Below are positions 1 to 4,964 of a DNA stretch of 5,341 nt, piece by piece. Every line of letters begins with the position of its first letter. The stretch's first letter is position 1. A program made the position numbers and the translations under genes. The notes under the pieces are model-generated. The model was not told where the DNA came from. It ran no database searches and saw only the letters and a program-made list of their open reading frames with translations. The stretch is from an uncultured Thermomicrobiales bacterium (GTDB taxonomy: Bacteria > Chloroflexota > Chloroflexia > Thermomicrobiales > UBA6265), in assembly GCA_902806395.1 (NCBI GenBank), contig CADCWH010000201.1, positions 1 to 5,341 on the forward strand, written 5' to 3'.

Positions 1-341
1 ACCCGATCTGGGTAGCGTAGGGCGTATTCCATCCCGATGCAGGCGCCGAACGAGTGGCCCAGGACGGCGACCCTTTCGACCCCCAGGTGAGCTCGCAGCA
101 GGTCGGCGTCCTCGACCCAGCGGTCGAGGGTGAGGTCCCCCACCGGTGGCCGGTCGGATCGCCCGTTCCCCCGGTGGTCGTAGTAGACCAGACGTAGGAC
201 GTCGCCCAGCGGGTCAAGACTCTTTTCCAGGTAGGTGTGGTCGAGACCGAGGCCGCCGTGCATGACGAGGCATGGGATGCCCGAGCCGCGCTCGCGGTAG
301 AACAGCCCCGTCTCCTTTGGTCTCGCCTCCCGATACGTCAT
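1..341 (-). CDS. Alpha/beta-hydrolase, N-terminal part (runs off the left edge)
   Basis: This is the first 113 residues of an alpha/beta-hydrolase fold enzyme; the gene leaves the window before its stop. The translation shows an oxyanion-hole motif HGG at residues 28-30, the strand-turn motif DHRGNGRSDRP at 55-65, and a nucleophile elbow GHSFGA at 95-100 with Ser97 as expected nucleophile. The catalytic acid and His lie beyond the edge. There is no signal peptide, so it is probably cytoplasmic. The pattern is closest to the proline iminopeptidase/lactonase-like branch, but substrate cannot be deduced from this half. The ATG at 341 is preceded by GGGAG (348-352) with a 6-nt spacer. It lies downstream of pyrF in the same direction with a 219-nt gap, so shared transcription is possible but unproven. 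The fold call is firm; the exact activity is open. Confidence 0.9.
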   Translation of the reverse strand, partial: MTYREARPKETGLFYRERGSGIPCLVMHGGLGLDHTYLEKSLDPLGDVLRLVYYDHRGNGRSDRPPVGDLTLDRWVEDADLLRAHLGVERVAVLGHSFGACIGMEYALRYPDR

Positions 342-347
342 TTCGTG

Positions 348-352
348 CTCCC
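348..352 (-). promoter_or_regulatory. Ribosome binding site of the alpha/beta-hydrolase
   Basis: GGGAG on the minus strand lies 6 nt before the ATG at 341 and supports that start. An in-frame GTG about 21 nt upstream (360-362) has no comparable site. Confidence 0.6.
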
Positions 353-509
353 GATCACCCACCCAAATTCGTTGACGGAGAGTCCACCCTAGAGAACGAT
401 GTGAAGCCAATCCCTCGGATGATTCCCGGTACACATCCCGGATGCGAGAGCCCGTGTCGCCGGAGCGACGGCCATGACGACGGTGATGTCGGACGCTTGG
501 CTTCATGAC

Positions 510-542
510 GGCGGTATCCCGCGACAATTCGCGTCCGCCGCC
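510..542 (-). terminator. Two-tier inverted repeat downstream of pyrF, possible terminator or attenuator
   Basis: On the minus strand, starting 18 nt after the pyrF stop, GGCGG (538-542) pairs with CCGCC (510-514). Inside it, CGCGA (529-533) pairs with TCGCG (520-524) around an ATTG loop, with a 4/5-nt internal loop between the two stems. No U-tract follows, so it is not a canonical intrinsic terminator. Many GC-rich bacteria lack strong U-tracts, so a terminating or RNA-end-protecting role is plausible. A second small hairpin, GTCGC/GCGAC with loop CGGA, lies at 456-469 in the same gap. Confidence 0.35.
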
Positions 543-560
543 TAGGGCCGATTCACGTTT

Positions 561-1487
561 CTACGCTCCATGCGACACCGCGTTCGAATGACGCACCGTG
601 TTCACCGCCACACGCAACGCCTCCGCCGCGTCCCGGGCTCGATGATCGAAGTCCGGCCCTTCACCGGCATATGTGATCGACCGGGAGGCCGAGACGAGCA
701 GACCCCGACCCCTAGCGTCAAGGCCGGCTCGGACGGCGGCTTCCAGGTCGCCGGCCTGGGCGCCGACGCCGGGGAGGAGGATCGGAACGTTCGGGGCGAT
801 AGCCCGGACTCGGGCCAGGTCGGTTGGGTAGGTGGCCCCGACGACCAGGCCGGGTGTCGCAGGGTAGTGGTCGGCCCATCCAGCGACGCGCCGGGCCAGC
901 GTCAAGTAGAGCGGTTCCATTTCATCTCGGCGGTCCGATGCCGGGGCGGTAGTGATCGGCAGGTCTTGGAGGTCACCACTGCCGGGATTGCTGGTCTTGC
1001 AGACCACGATCACGCCCCGGCCGGGAGCGGTCAGGAACGGCTCAAGGCTGTCCTCGCCGAGGTAGGGGTTGACGGTGATGGCGTCGAAGTCCCATTCCGC
1101 AAAGTAGCCCCGAGCGTAGGCGGCGGCCGTACTGCCGATGTCGCCCACTTTGCAGTCGAGGATCACCGGGATGTTCGCCGGGATCAGGCGCCGCGTCTCG
1201 ACCAGGGCGGCCAGACCGTCGATACCGAAGGCCAGATAGAATCCCAAGTTCGGCTTGTAGGCGCAGACGAGGTCTGCCGTTGCCTCGATGATGGCGGCGT
1301 TGAAGCGAACCAGGCTCCCGGTCACGTCACGTGGGTCCCAAGCCGAGCCCGGGAAGCGGGACTGGTCCGGGTCCAGTCCGACGCAGATGAGGCTGTCGTT
1401 GCGCGTGACCGCCGCGTCGAGCGTCGCGGCGAAGTCGACCGCTGGTGTCTCCCGCTCGCTTCGACCGGTGGAGATCGCCGTCACCAT
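561..1487 (-). CDS. pyrF: Orotidine 5'-phosphate decarboxylase, type 2 (EC 4.1.1.23)
   Basis: This enzyme converts orotidine 5'-monophosphate to UMP and CO2, the last step of de novo UMP synthesis, in the cytoplasm. The 308-aa TIM-barrel protein carries LICVGLDPD at residues 33-41, KPNLGFY at 78-84, and the family signature VILDCKVGDIGSTA at 108-121 with the catalytic Asp111, Lys113 and Asp116. TVNPYLGEDS lies at 138-147, the phosphate-binding region LLPGVGAQAGD at 237-247, and SASRSITYAG with an Arg at 266-275. Length and motifs match the type 2 (mycobacterial-like) group, which is longer than the E. coli type. The start is ATG 1487: AAGGGAGGG lies 8 nt upstream. The in-frame GTG at 1508 would put this site inside the gene, and it lies upstream of the predicted transcription start. 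A divergent promoter sits just upstream. No other pyr genes are in view. Confidence 0.96.
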   Translation of the reverse strand: MVTAISTGRSERETPAVDFAATLDAAVTRNDSLICVGLDPDQSRFPGSAWDPRDVTGSLVRFNAAIIEATADLVCAYKPNLGFYLAFGIDGLAALVETRRLIPANIPVILDCKVGDIGSTAAAYARGYFAEWDFDAITVNPYLGEDSLEPFLTAPGRGVIVVCKTSNPGSGDLQDLPITTAPASDRRDEMEPLYLTLARRVAGWADHYPATPGLVVGATYPTDLARVRAIAPNVPILLPGVGAQAGDLEAAVRAGLDARGRGLLVSASRSITYAGEGPDFDHRARDAAEALRVAVNTVRHSNAVSHGA

Positions 1488-1495
1488 GTCTCGTC

Positions 1496-1502
1496 CCTCC
1501 CT
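1496..1502 (-). promoter_or_regulatory. Ribosome binding site that fixes the pyrF start
   Basis: AGGGAGG on the minus strand ends 8 nt before ATG 1487. It decides between this ATG and the GTG seven codons upstream (1508), which has no such site. Confidence 0.75.
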
Positions 1503-1510
1503 TTGCACCC

Positions 1511-1539
1511 ATCGTAGGGGGCGTCCGCCGGAGCGTCAA
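1511..1539 (-). promoter_or_regulatory. pyrF promoter, sigma70-like
   Basis: On the minus strand, -35 TTGACG (1534-1539, 5/6 to consensus) and -10 TACGAT (1511-1516, 4/6) are separated by exactly 17 nt. Transcription would start near 1504, leaving a leader of about 17 nt that begins almost at the Shine-Dalgarno sequence. There is no room for a leader attenuator of the kind controlling some pyr genes, so control, if any, should act on initiation. Confidence 0.6.
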
Positions 1540-1578
1540 ACGCGATCTGCCACGCCGCAAACTACTCCCTGTAAGGTC

Positions 1579-1604
1579 CCGAGACATTGGGATCGGTGTC
1601 TCGG
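1579..1604. promoter_or_regulatory. Perfect 8-bp inverted repeat between divergent promoters, candidate operator
   Basis: CCGAGACA (1579-1586) and TGTCTCGG (1597-1604) are exact inverse copies separated by 10 nt, giving about 18 bp centre to centre. The site starts 39 nt behind the pyrF -35 and ends 19 nt behind the -35 of the LuxR-type gene. The arms are near two helical turns apart, as expected for a dimeric regulator. Outside it, ACTAC...CTG (1561-1571) and CAGGTAGT (1607-1614) are further, imperfect complements. The neighbouring LuxR-type protein is an obvious but untested ligand. Confidence 0.45.
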
Positions 1605-1623
1605 CGCAGGTAGTTGGTGGTAT

Positions 1624-1652
1624 TTGACGGCCGCGCCGGCCGGGGGCATGAT
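1624..1652 (+). promoter_or_regulatory. Promoter of the LuxR-type regulator, sigma70-like
   Basis: -35 TTGACG (1624-1629, 5/6) and -10 CATGAT (1647-1652, 4/6) are separated by 17 nt. The predicted start near 1659 gives a leader of about 32 nt. The spacer holds a GC palindrome, GGCCG-CGC-CGGCC (1629-1641), which could be an overlapping operator or chance in GC-rich DNA. Confidence 0.5.
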
Positions 1653-1690
1653 AGGGTCACGAACGACACATCGAATGGCAGGTTCCGCCC

Positions 1691-4078
1691 ATGGCAGACC
1701 CGCCGCTCGCCGATCTGAATCGGTCGACCATGGCGCCCCTGGCCGCGACAGCCAGCCAGGATCCGTTCGGCGTGCCCCTGCCTGTCCCGCTCACCTCCTT
1801 TGTGGGGCGGGAGCGCGAGGTCGCCGCGATCGCTGCGCTGATCCGCCGGGACGACGTGCGCCTCGTTACGTTGACGGGACCGGGCGGGGTTGGCAAGACG
1901 CGGCTGGCCTTGCGAGTCGTCGAGGAACTCCAGGGAGACTGGACGCACGGTATCGCGTTCGTCGACCTTGCGCCGATCGCCGTGCCGGATCTCGTCGCCC
2001 CGACGATCGCCGCTGCTCTCGGGTTACGAGAAACCGGAGCGAGGGAAGTCGCCGAGCGGTTGCTGGATGCCCTGCGGGACCGGCCCCTCCTCCTCGTGCT
2101 CGACAACTTCGAGCAGGTCGTCGAGGCCGCTCCCCTGGTCATGCGGCTCCTGCTCGGTTGTCGCCGGGTCAAGATCATCGTCACCAGCCGAATCGCCTTG
2201 CGACTCTCGGGTGAACGGGTGTTCATCGTCGAGCCTCTTGCGCTCCCCGACCATGACGAGCGTCAGGGGTTACCGGAGCTGTTGACCTCGGAGGCGGTCG
2301 CGCTCCTGGTTGGTCGTGCCCAGGACGTCCGACCAGACTTCCTCGTCTCGGAAAGCAATGCCCATGTCGCCGTGGAGATCTGCCGGCGCGTGGACGGTCT
2401 GCCACTCGCGATCGAATTGGCCGCCGCCCGGATTGCCCACCTGCCCCTCCCGGCTGTCCTCGCTCGCTTGGAGAAACGCCTGCCATTCCTGACCAGCGGA
2501 CCACGGGACGTCCCCGAGCGGCAGCGGACACTCCGGGAGACGATCGCGTGGAGCCATGACCTCTTGCCGACCGAGGAGCGGGTCCTATTCCGACGGTTGG
2601 CGGTCTTTCAAGGTGGCGCCAGGCCGGACGCGGTCGAGGCCGTGGCGACCGAGAGAGGTGACCTCAGTATCGACGTGTTCGAAGGCGTCACGTCGCTCGT
2701 GGCCAGCAGCCTCCTGCGGCAGGTCGAGGATGCCGACGGCGAGCCCCGCTACGTGATGTTGGAGACGATCCGGGAGTACGGGTTAGAACGGCTGGCCGAA
2801 AGCGGAGAGGAGGAGAATGTCCGACGGTCCCACGCTGCCCACTTCCTCGTCTTCGCCGAATCGGACTGCTCTGGACCGGGCTGGCCGGGGACCCCAGCGA
2901 GGGTGGCCGCCCTAGAGCGGGAGCAGACCAACTTTCGGGCAGCACTCGCGTGGTCGATCCAGCGGGAGGAGACCGAGACCGCACTCCGCCTCGTCGCGGC
3001 GCTCGGTGGATTCTGGCGTGTCCGAGCTCGCCTGCATGAGGGGCGAGCCTGGAGCGAACGGGCTCTTGCGCTCACAGAGGACATCGAGTCACCCAGTCGC
3101 GTGAGGGTCTACGGGATGCTGGGGTGGCTCGCGTTTTCGCAAGGCGACGAGCTGGTCGCCAGTGAATCCGCCGAGCGCGCCCTGGCTATCGCTCAGCGGC
3201 GTGGGGATATCGGCGAGACGGCCCGTGCGCTTGGTCTCCTGGGGTGTCTCGCGGCTGAAAGAGGTGAGACGGCCCGTGCCGAGGCGCTCCTGGTGAAAGC
3301 CGAGGCGCTGAGTCGCCAGGCAGATGATCGGTTCGCCACGGCCTCGATCCTCTACCTCCAAGGGTTGACGAATGACTCTAGGCGCGGCAGCCCCGCCCGG
3401 GCCACCGCCTGCTACGAGGAGAGCCTCGTCCTCTGGCGGGAGGTCGGCGACATGTGGGGCCAGGCGGTCGTGCTGGCGAACCTAGCATGGCTTGTTCGTC
3501 TCCAGGGGAATGCGCGGCGGGCGGCGCAGTTGGAGCGGGAGGCCCTCACCATCCAGTGGGCTCTCGGTGCCGAGATCGAGGTGTCCTACGGCCTGCTGGG
3601 TGCGGCGCAACTCGCCCTCGCGGCCGGTCAGGTGGTGCAAGCGGCGCGTCTCGGTGGTGCTGCGGCGCGGTTACGCGAACGAACCGGGGCTGAGCTCGAC
3701 CCCTTAACCCAGGCCGAGTATGGGACCTACGTCGCCACCACTCGGGCGACGCTGGGTGAGACGGCCTTCACGGAAGCTTGGTCCGCCGGTGCGAGGCTCC
3801 CCCTGGCCGAGGCTGTCGCCGAAGCCGATGCCCTCCTCGCAGCCGTCCCCGCCGCTGACACCGCCGCCGACGGTCAAGTCGCCGCGTTTGGCCTCAGTCC
3901 CCGGGAGCGGGAGGTGCTGCGCTTGGTGGCGGCCGGGCGGTCCAACCGTGAGATCGCCGAGGCGCTGTCCATCAGCATCCCCACGGCCAAAGTCCACGTC
4001 CGGGCCATCCTGACCAAGCTCGGTCTCGACTCCCGCACCGCCGCCGCGGCCTTCGCCATCCGTCACGGCATGGCCTGA
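1691..4078 (+). CDS. STAND-type ATPase regulator with TPR-like region and C-terminal LuxR DNA-binding domain
   Basis: This 795-aa cytoplasmic transcription regulator belongs to the predicted-ATPase (COG3903-like) LuxR group. After SFVGRERE (36-43), an NB-ARC-like NTPase shows Walker A GPGGVGKT (63-70), Walker B PLLLVLDNFEQ (132-142), a sensor-like KIIVTSR (161-167) and GLPLA (237-241 region). A winged-helix segment follows (about 275-345, with ERQRTLRETIAWSHDLL and FRRLAVFQGG), then LETIREYGLERL (357-368). Residues about 405-720 are Ala/Leu-rich helix pairs of TPR type, the likely signal-sensing arm. The C-terminus (735-788) is a complete GerE/LuxR helix-turn-helix with LSPREREVL, SNREIAEAL and KVHVRAILTKL. 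Family knowledge suggests ligand- and ATP-driven oligomerisation; signal and targets are unknown. It is transcribed divergently from pyrF. The ATG at 1691 has only a weak GCAGG site 8 nt upstream, so low translation is likely. All key residues are intact. Confidence 0.93.
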   Translation: MADPPLADLNRSTMAPLAATASQDPFGVPLPVPLTSFVGREREVAAIAALIRRDDVRLVTLTGPGGVGKTRLALRVVEELQGDWTHGIAFVDLAPIAVPDLVAPTIAAALGLRETGAREVAERLLDALRDRPLLLVLDNFEQVVEAAPLVMRLLLGCRRVKIIVTSRIALRLSGERVFIVEPLALPDHDERQGLPELLTSEAVALLVGRAQDVRPDFLVSESNAHVAVEICRRVDGLPLAIELAAARIAHLPLPAVLARLEKRLPFLTSGPRDVPERQRTLRETIAWSHDLLPTEERVLFRRLAVFQGGARPDAVEAVATERGDLSIDVFEGVTSLVASSLLRQVEDADGEPRYVMLETIREYGLERLAESGEEENVRRSHAAHFLVFAESDCSGPGWPGTPARVAALEREQTNFRAALAWSIQREETETALRLVAALGGFWRVRARLHEGRAWSERALALTEDIESPSRVRVYGMLGWLAFSQGDELVASESAERALAIAQRRGDIGETARALGLLGCLAAERGETARAEALLVKAEALSRQADDRFATASILYLQGLTNDSRRGSPARATACYEESLVLWREVGDMWGQAVVLANLAWLVRLQGNARRAAQLEREALTIQWALGAEIEVSYGLLGAAQLALAAGQVVQAARLGGAAARLRERTGAELDPLTQAEYGTYVATTRATLGETAFTEAWSAGARLPLAEAVAEADALLAAVPAADTAADGQVAAFGLSPREREVLRLVAAGRSNREIAEALSISIPTAKVHVRAILTKLGLDSRTAAAAFAIRHGMA

Positions 4079-4100
4079 CGCCAAGAGGCGACATGACGAC

Positions 4101-4180
4101 CATCGTTCCCGACTACGCGATAGGGCGTAGGGCGGGGCCGCATCGTTCCCGACTACGCCTTAAGGCGTAGGGCGGAGTCG
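4101..4180. repeat. Two tandem 40-bp repeats, each with a CTACGC/GCGTAG hairpin
   Basis: Unit 1 (4101-4140) and unit 2 (4141-4180) match at 35 of 40 positions and both begin CATCGTTCCCGACTACGC. In unit 2, CTACGCCTTAAGGCGTAG (4153-4170) is a perfect 18-bp palindrome. Unit 1 keeps the outer six pairs (4113-4118 with 4125-4130) and changes the centre to GATAGG. The differences therefore spare the stem. The block begins 22 nt after the regulator stop. It could act as a transcript end or RNA-stabilising structure, or as a REP-like element. No U-tract follows. Confidence 0.8.
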
Positions 4181-4213
4181 CATCGTGCCCGTCTCCGAAT
4201 ACGCCTATTGGTC
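4181..4213. repeat. Degenerate third copy of the 40-bp repeat
   Basis: CATCGTGCCCG (4181-4191) matches the start of the two preceding units with one change. After about six extra bases, TACGCCTATTGG (4200-4211) resembles TACGCCTTAAGG of unit 2. The original stem is lost. A weaker stem, CCgAATA/TATTGG (4195-4211), remains possible. Confidence 0.5.
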
Positions 4214-4249
4214 GATGCTAACCGACCTCGCGAGGCGCAGGCTAGGACC

Positions 4250-4273
4250 GTGGCCGGTCGAGAGACGGGCCAC
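4250..4273 (+). other. Hairpin with GAGA tetraloop upstream of the small secreted protein gene
   Basis: GTGGCC (4250-4255) pairs with GGCCAC (4268-4273), and after one G-G mismatch GTC (4257-4259) pairs with GAC (4264-4266). The loop GAGA (4260-4263) is of the stable GNRA type. A perfect palindrome, CCTCGCGAGG, lies just before it at 4226-4235. The pair sits between the 40-bp repeats and the next gene, so it may belong to a terminator region or a leader. No U-tract follows. Confidence 0.4.
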
Positions 4274-4287
4274 ACGGCGACGTCGGC

Positions 4288-4293
4288 TGTAAT
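4288..4293 (+). promoter_or_regulatory. Possible -10 element of the small secreted protein gene
   Basis: TGTAAT matches the -10 consensus at 5/6. No convincing -35 lies 16-18 nt upstream. Initiation near 4300 would give a leader of about 15 nt beginning at the Shine-Dalgarno site, like the short pyrF leader. The call is weak. Confidence 0.25.
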
Positions 4294-4300
4294 CGCGCTG

Positions 4301-4307
4301 AAGGGAG
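4301..4307 (+). promoter_or_regulatory. Ribosome binding site of the small secreted protein
   Basis: AAGGGAG lies 7 nt before ATG 4315. It favours this ATG over the GTG at 4312, which is one codon upstream in the same frame. Confidence 0.65.
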
Positions 4308-4314
4308 CCGAGTG

Positions 4315-4548
4315 ATGACGGTGAAACGGGTAACGAGGGCAACAGCAACGGTTCGAGATTTGGCGGCCACGGCGACCCTGGCCGTCGTCCTGGGGACCGG
4401 GTCGGCCTGGGCAAGCCAGCCCGCGGCCGATCACCTGACCCGGGCAGAGGTGGGGCAGGCGAGCACGGGGGAGCGCGTGACGAGCGTGGCCAACCCCGAG
4501 GCCTGCACCGCGCGCCTGGGCTGGCGAATCGGCGTGCTCCCCGAGTGA
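4315..4548 (+). CDS. Small secreted protein of unknown function
   Basis: The predicted 77-aa product has a textbook Sec signal peptide. Basic residues lie at 4, 5, 8 and 14, followed by a hydrophobic core (LAATATLAVVLGTGSA, 16-31) and an AWA cleavage site after residue 33. The mature part would be about 44 residues, hydrophilic, with a single Cys near EACTARLGW and the end GVLPE. No lipobox is present, so it should be released or periplasm-like rather than lipid-anchored. I do not recognise the family. Support comes from the signal peptide together with a strong Shine-Dalgarno site 7 nt before the ATG. It follows the large regulator in the same direction, with hairpin-rich DNA between, so it may have its own promoter. 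The single Cys argues against an internally disulfide-bonded toxin. It could also be the exported remnant of a longer, decayed gene. Confidence 0.6.
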   Translation: MTVKRVTRATATVRDLAATATLAVVLGTGSAWASQPAADHLTRAEVGQASTGERVTSVANPEACTARLGWRIGVLPE

Positions 4549-4586
4549 GCGATAGCACGGGACGCGGCGAGGAGTCGCGAAGGTCA

Positions 4587-4646
4587 CTCATTGCGACCGT
4601 CGACCACCGCGGTGATGGTCACCACGGTGCTCGACCGTCGCATGAG
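4587..4646. repeat. 60-nt imperfect inverted repeat able to form one long hairpin
   Basis: Counting outward from a TGG loop (4616-4618), GGTGA pairs with TCACC, then CACCG with CGGTG, then GTCGA with TCGAC, then TGCGAC with GTCGCA, then CTCA with TGAG. The blocks are separated by single mismatches at 4610/4624, 4604/4630 and 4598/4636, and by one bulged T near 4591. This makes about 25 pairs. The mismatches recur every six positions and the left-arm base is C each time. The nonamer CGACCGTCG occurs once in each arm (4594-4602 and 4632-4640). No U-tract follows on either strand. It begins 38 nt after the stop of the small secreted protein gene. Confidence 0.75.
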
Positions 4647-4892
4647 CCGGGAACCCTACCCCAATGCGGGAGATGTCGCGTGAAATTCATCAGAGCCTGA
4701 CGCGGTTCATCGAAGCGGTCATGGACCATGGGACCACATCCATTCGGGGCATCAATCAGGTTCGCCGCGCGCCTCACCACGTCGGCGCGGGTGACGTCCC
4801 GGGCGTGGCCACCTCGACCGACACCCCGACCCAGTCTCTCCATCGCCAGGGACCCAGCGGGACGGATGGAGGATGATCGTTCCGTTACAGAT

Positions 4893-4922
4893 TTGCCTCA
4901 TCAGCGACGTGACGCCGATCAT
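4893..4922 (+). promoter_or_regulatory. Weak candidate promoter for the cupin gene
   Basis: TTGCCT (4893-4898, 4/6) and GATCAT (4917-4922, 4/6) are separated by 18 nt, upstream of the cupin start. The -10 overlaps one arm of the inverted repeat GATGATCG/CGATCATC. The match is poor enough to arise by chance. Confidence 0.22.
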
Positions 4923-4952
4923 CATTCACCTTTGCGACCACGACGACGCGTG

Positions 4953-4958
4953 AGGAGG
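4953..4958 (+). promoter_or_regulatory. Ribosome binding site of the cupin gene
   Basis: AGGAGG lies 6 nt before ATG 4965, the strongest Shine-Dalgarno match in the window. It supports the upstream start over the in-frame ATGs at 5070 and 5076. Confidence 0.8.
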
Positions 4959-4964
4959 ATATCG

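Larger units (their letters stand above)
4549..4964. other. 416-nt stretch without a confident gene
   Basis: The stretch begins with a long imperfect hairpin (4587-4646). A plus-strand frame at 4664-4876 could encode 70 residues beginning MREMSREIHQSLTRFIE, but no Shine-Dalgarno site is properly spaced from either ATG and its C-terminal half looks like random GC-rich translation. An opposing frame (4843-4619) is equally unconvincing. The last 90 nt hold a 26-codon frame (4873-4953) and the ribosome binding site of the cupin gene. An 8-bp inverted repeat, GATGATCG (4872-4879) and CGATCATC (4916-4923), brackets a weak promoter candidate. Confidence 0.5.

Noticed and set aside
372..400. Plus-strand TTGACG (372-377) followed by AACGAT after 17 nt
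   Set aside because: The -10 matches at only 3 of 6 positions and no plus-strand gene follows.
272..508. 78-codon plus-strand frame over the hydrolase start and the following gap
   Set aside because: It overlaps the conserved N-terminus of the hydrolase, has no ribosome site and no recognisable content.
570..1517. Full-length 315-codon open frame on the plus strand across pyrF
   Set aside because: It mirrors pyrF, has no family motifs and is biased toward Arg, Gly and Asp. Long antisense frames are usual in GC-rich genes, and the pyrF signature on the other strand is unambiguous.
1288..2214. 308-codon plus-strand frame across the pyrF start and regulator N-terminus, and several minus-strand frames over the regulator
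   Set aside because: They overlap well-supported genes in other frames and their translations are low-complexity Arg/Ser/Pro-rich without motifs.
4101..4213. CRISPR array reading of the 40-bp repeats
   Set aside because: The units are directly adjacent without unique spacers, only two are intact, and no cas gene is present.
4153..4591. Two minus-strand frames of 128-144 codons opposite the small secreted protein
   Set aside because: They are Arg/Pro/Cys-rich with no motifs. The opposite strand has a signal peptide and a good ribosome site, and one of the frames runs into the repeat array.
4594..4640. Target-site duplication reading of the two CGACCGTCG copies around a tiny insertion
   Set aside because: The nonamer is itself nearly palindromic and the two copies are part of one continuous stem, so inverted-repeat structure explains them better than a 29-bp transposition.
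4664..4876. 70-codon plus-strand frame before the cupin gene
   Set aside because: The N-terminal third looks somewhat protein-like, but GGGAG directly touches the second ATG (4673) and nothing suitable precedes the first. The rest looks like random GC-rich translation and an opposing frame is equally open. It is kept only as a possibility in the gap description.
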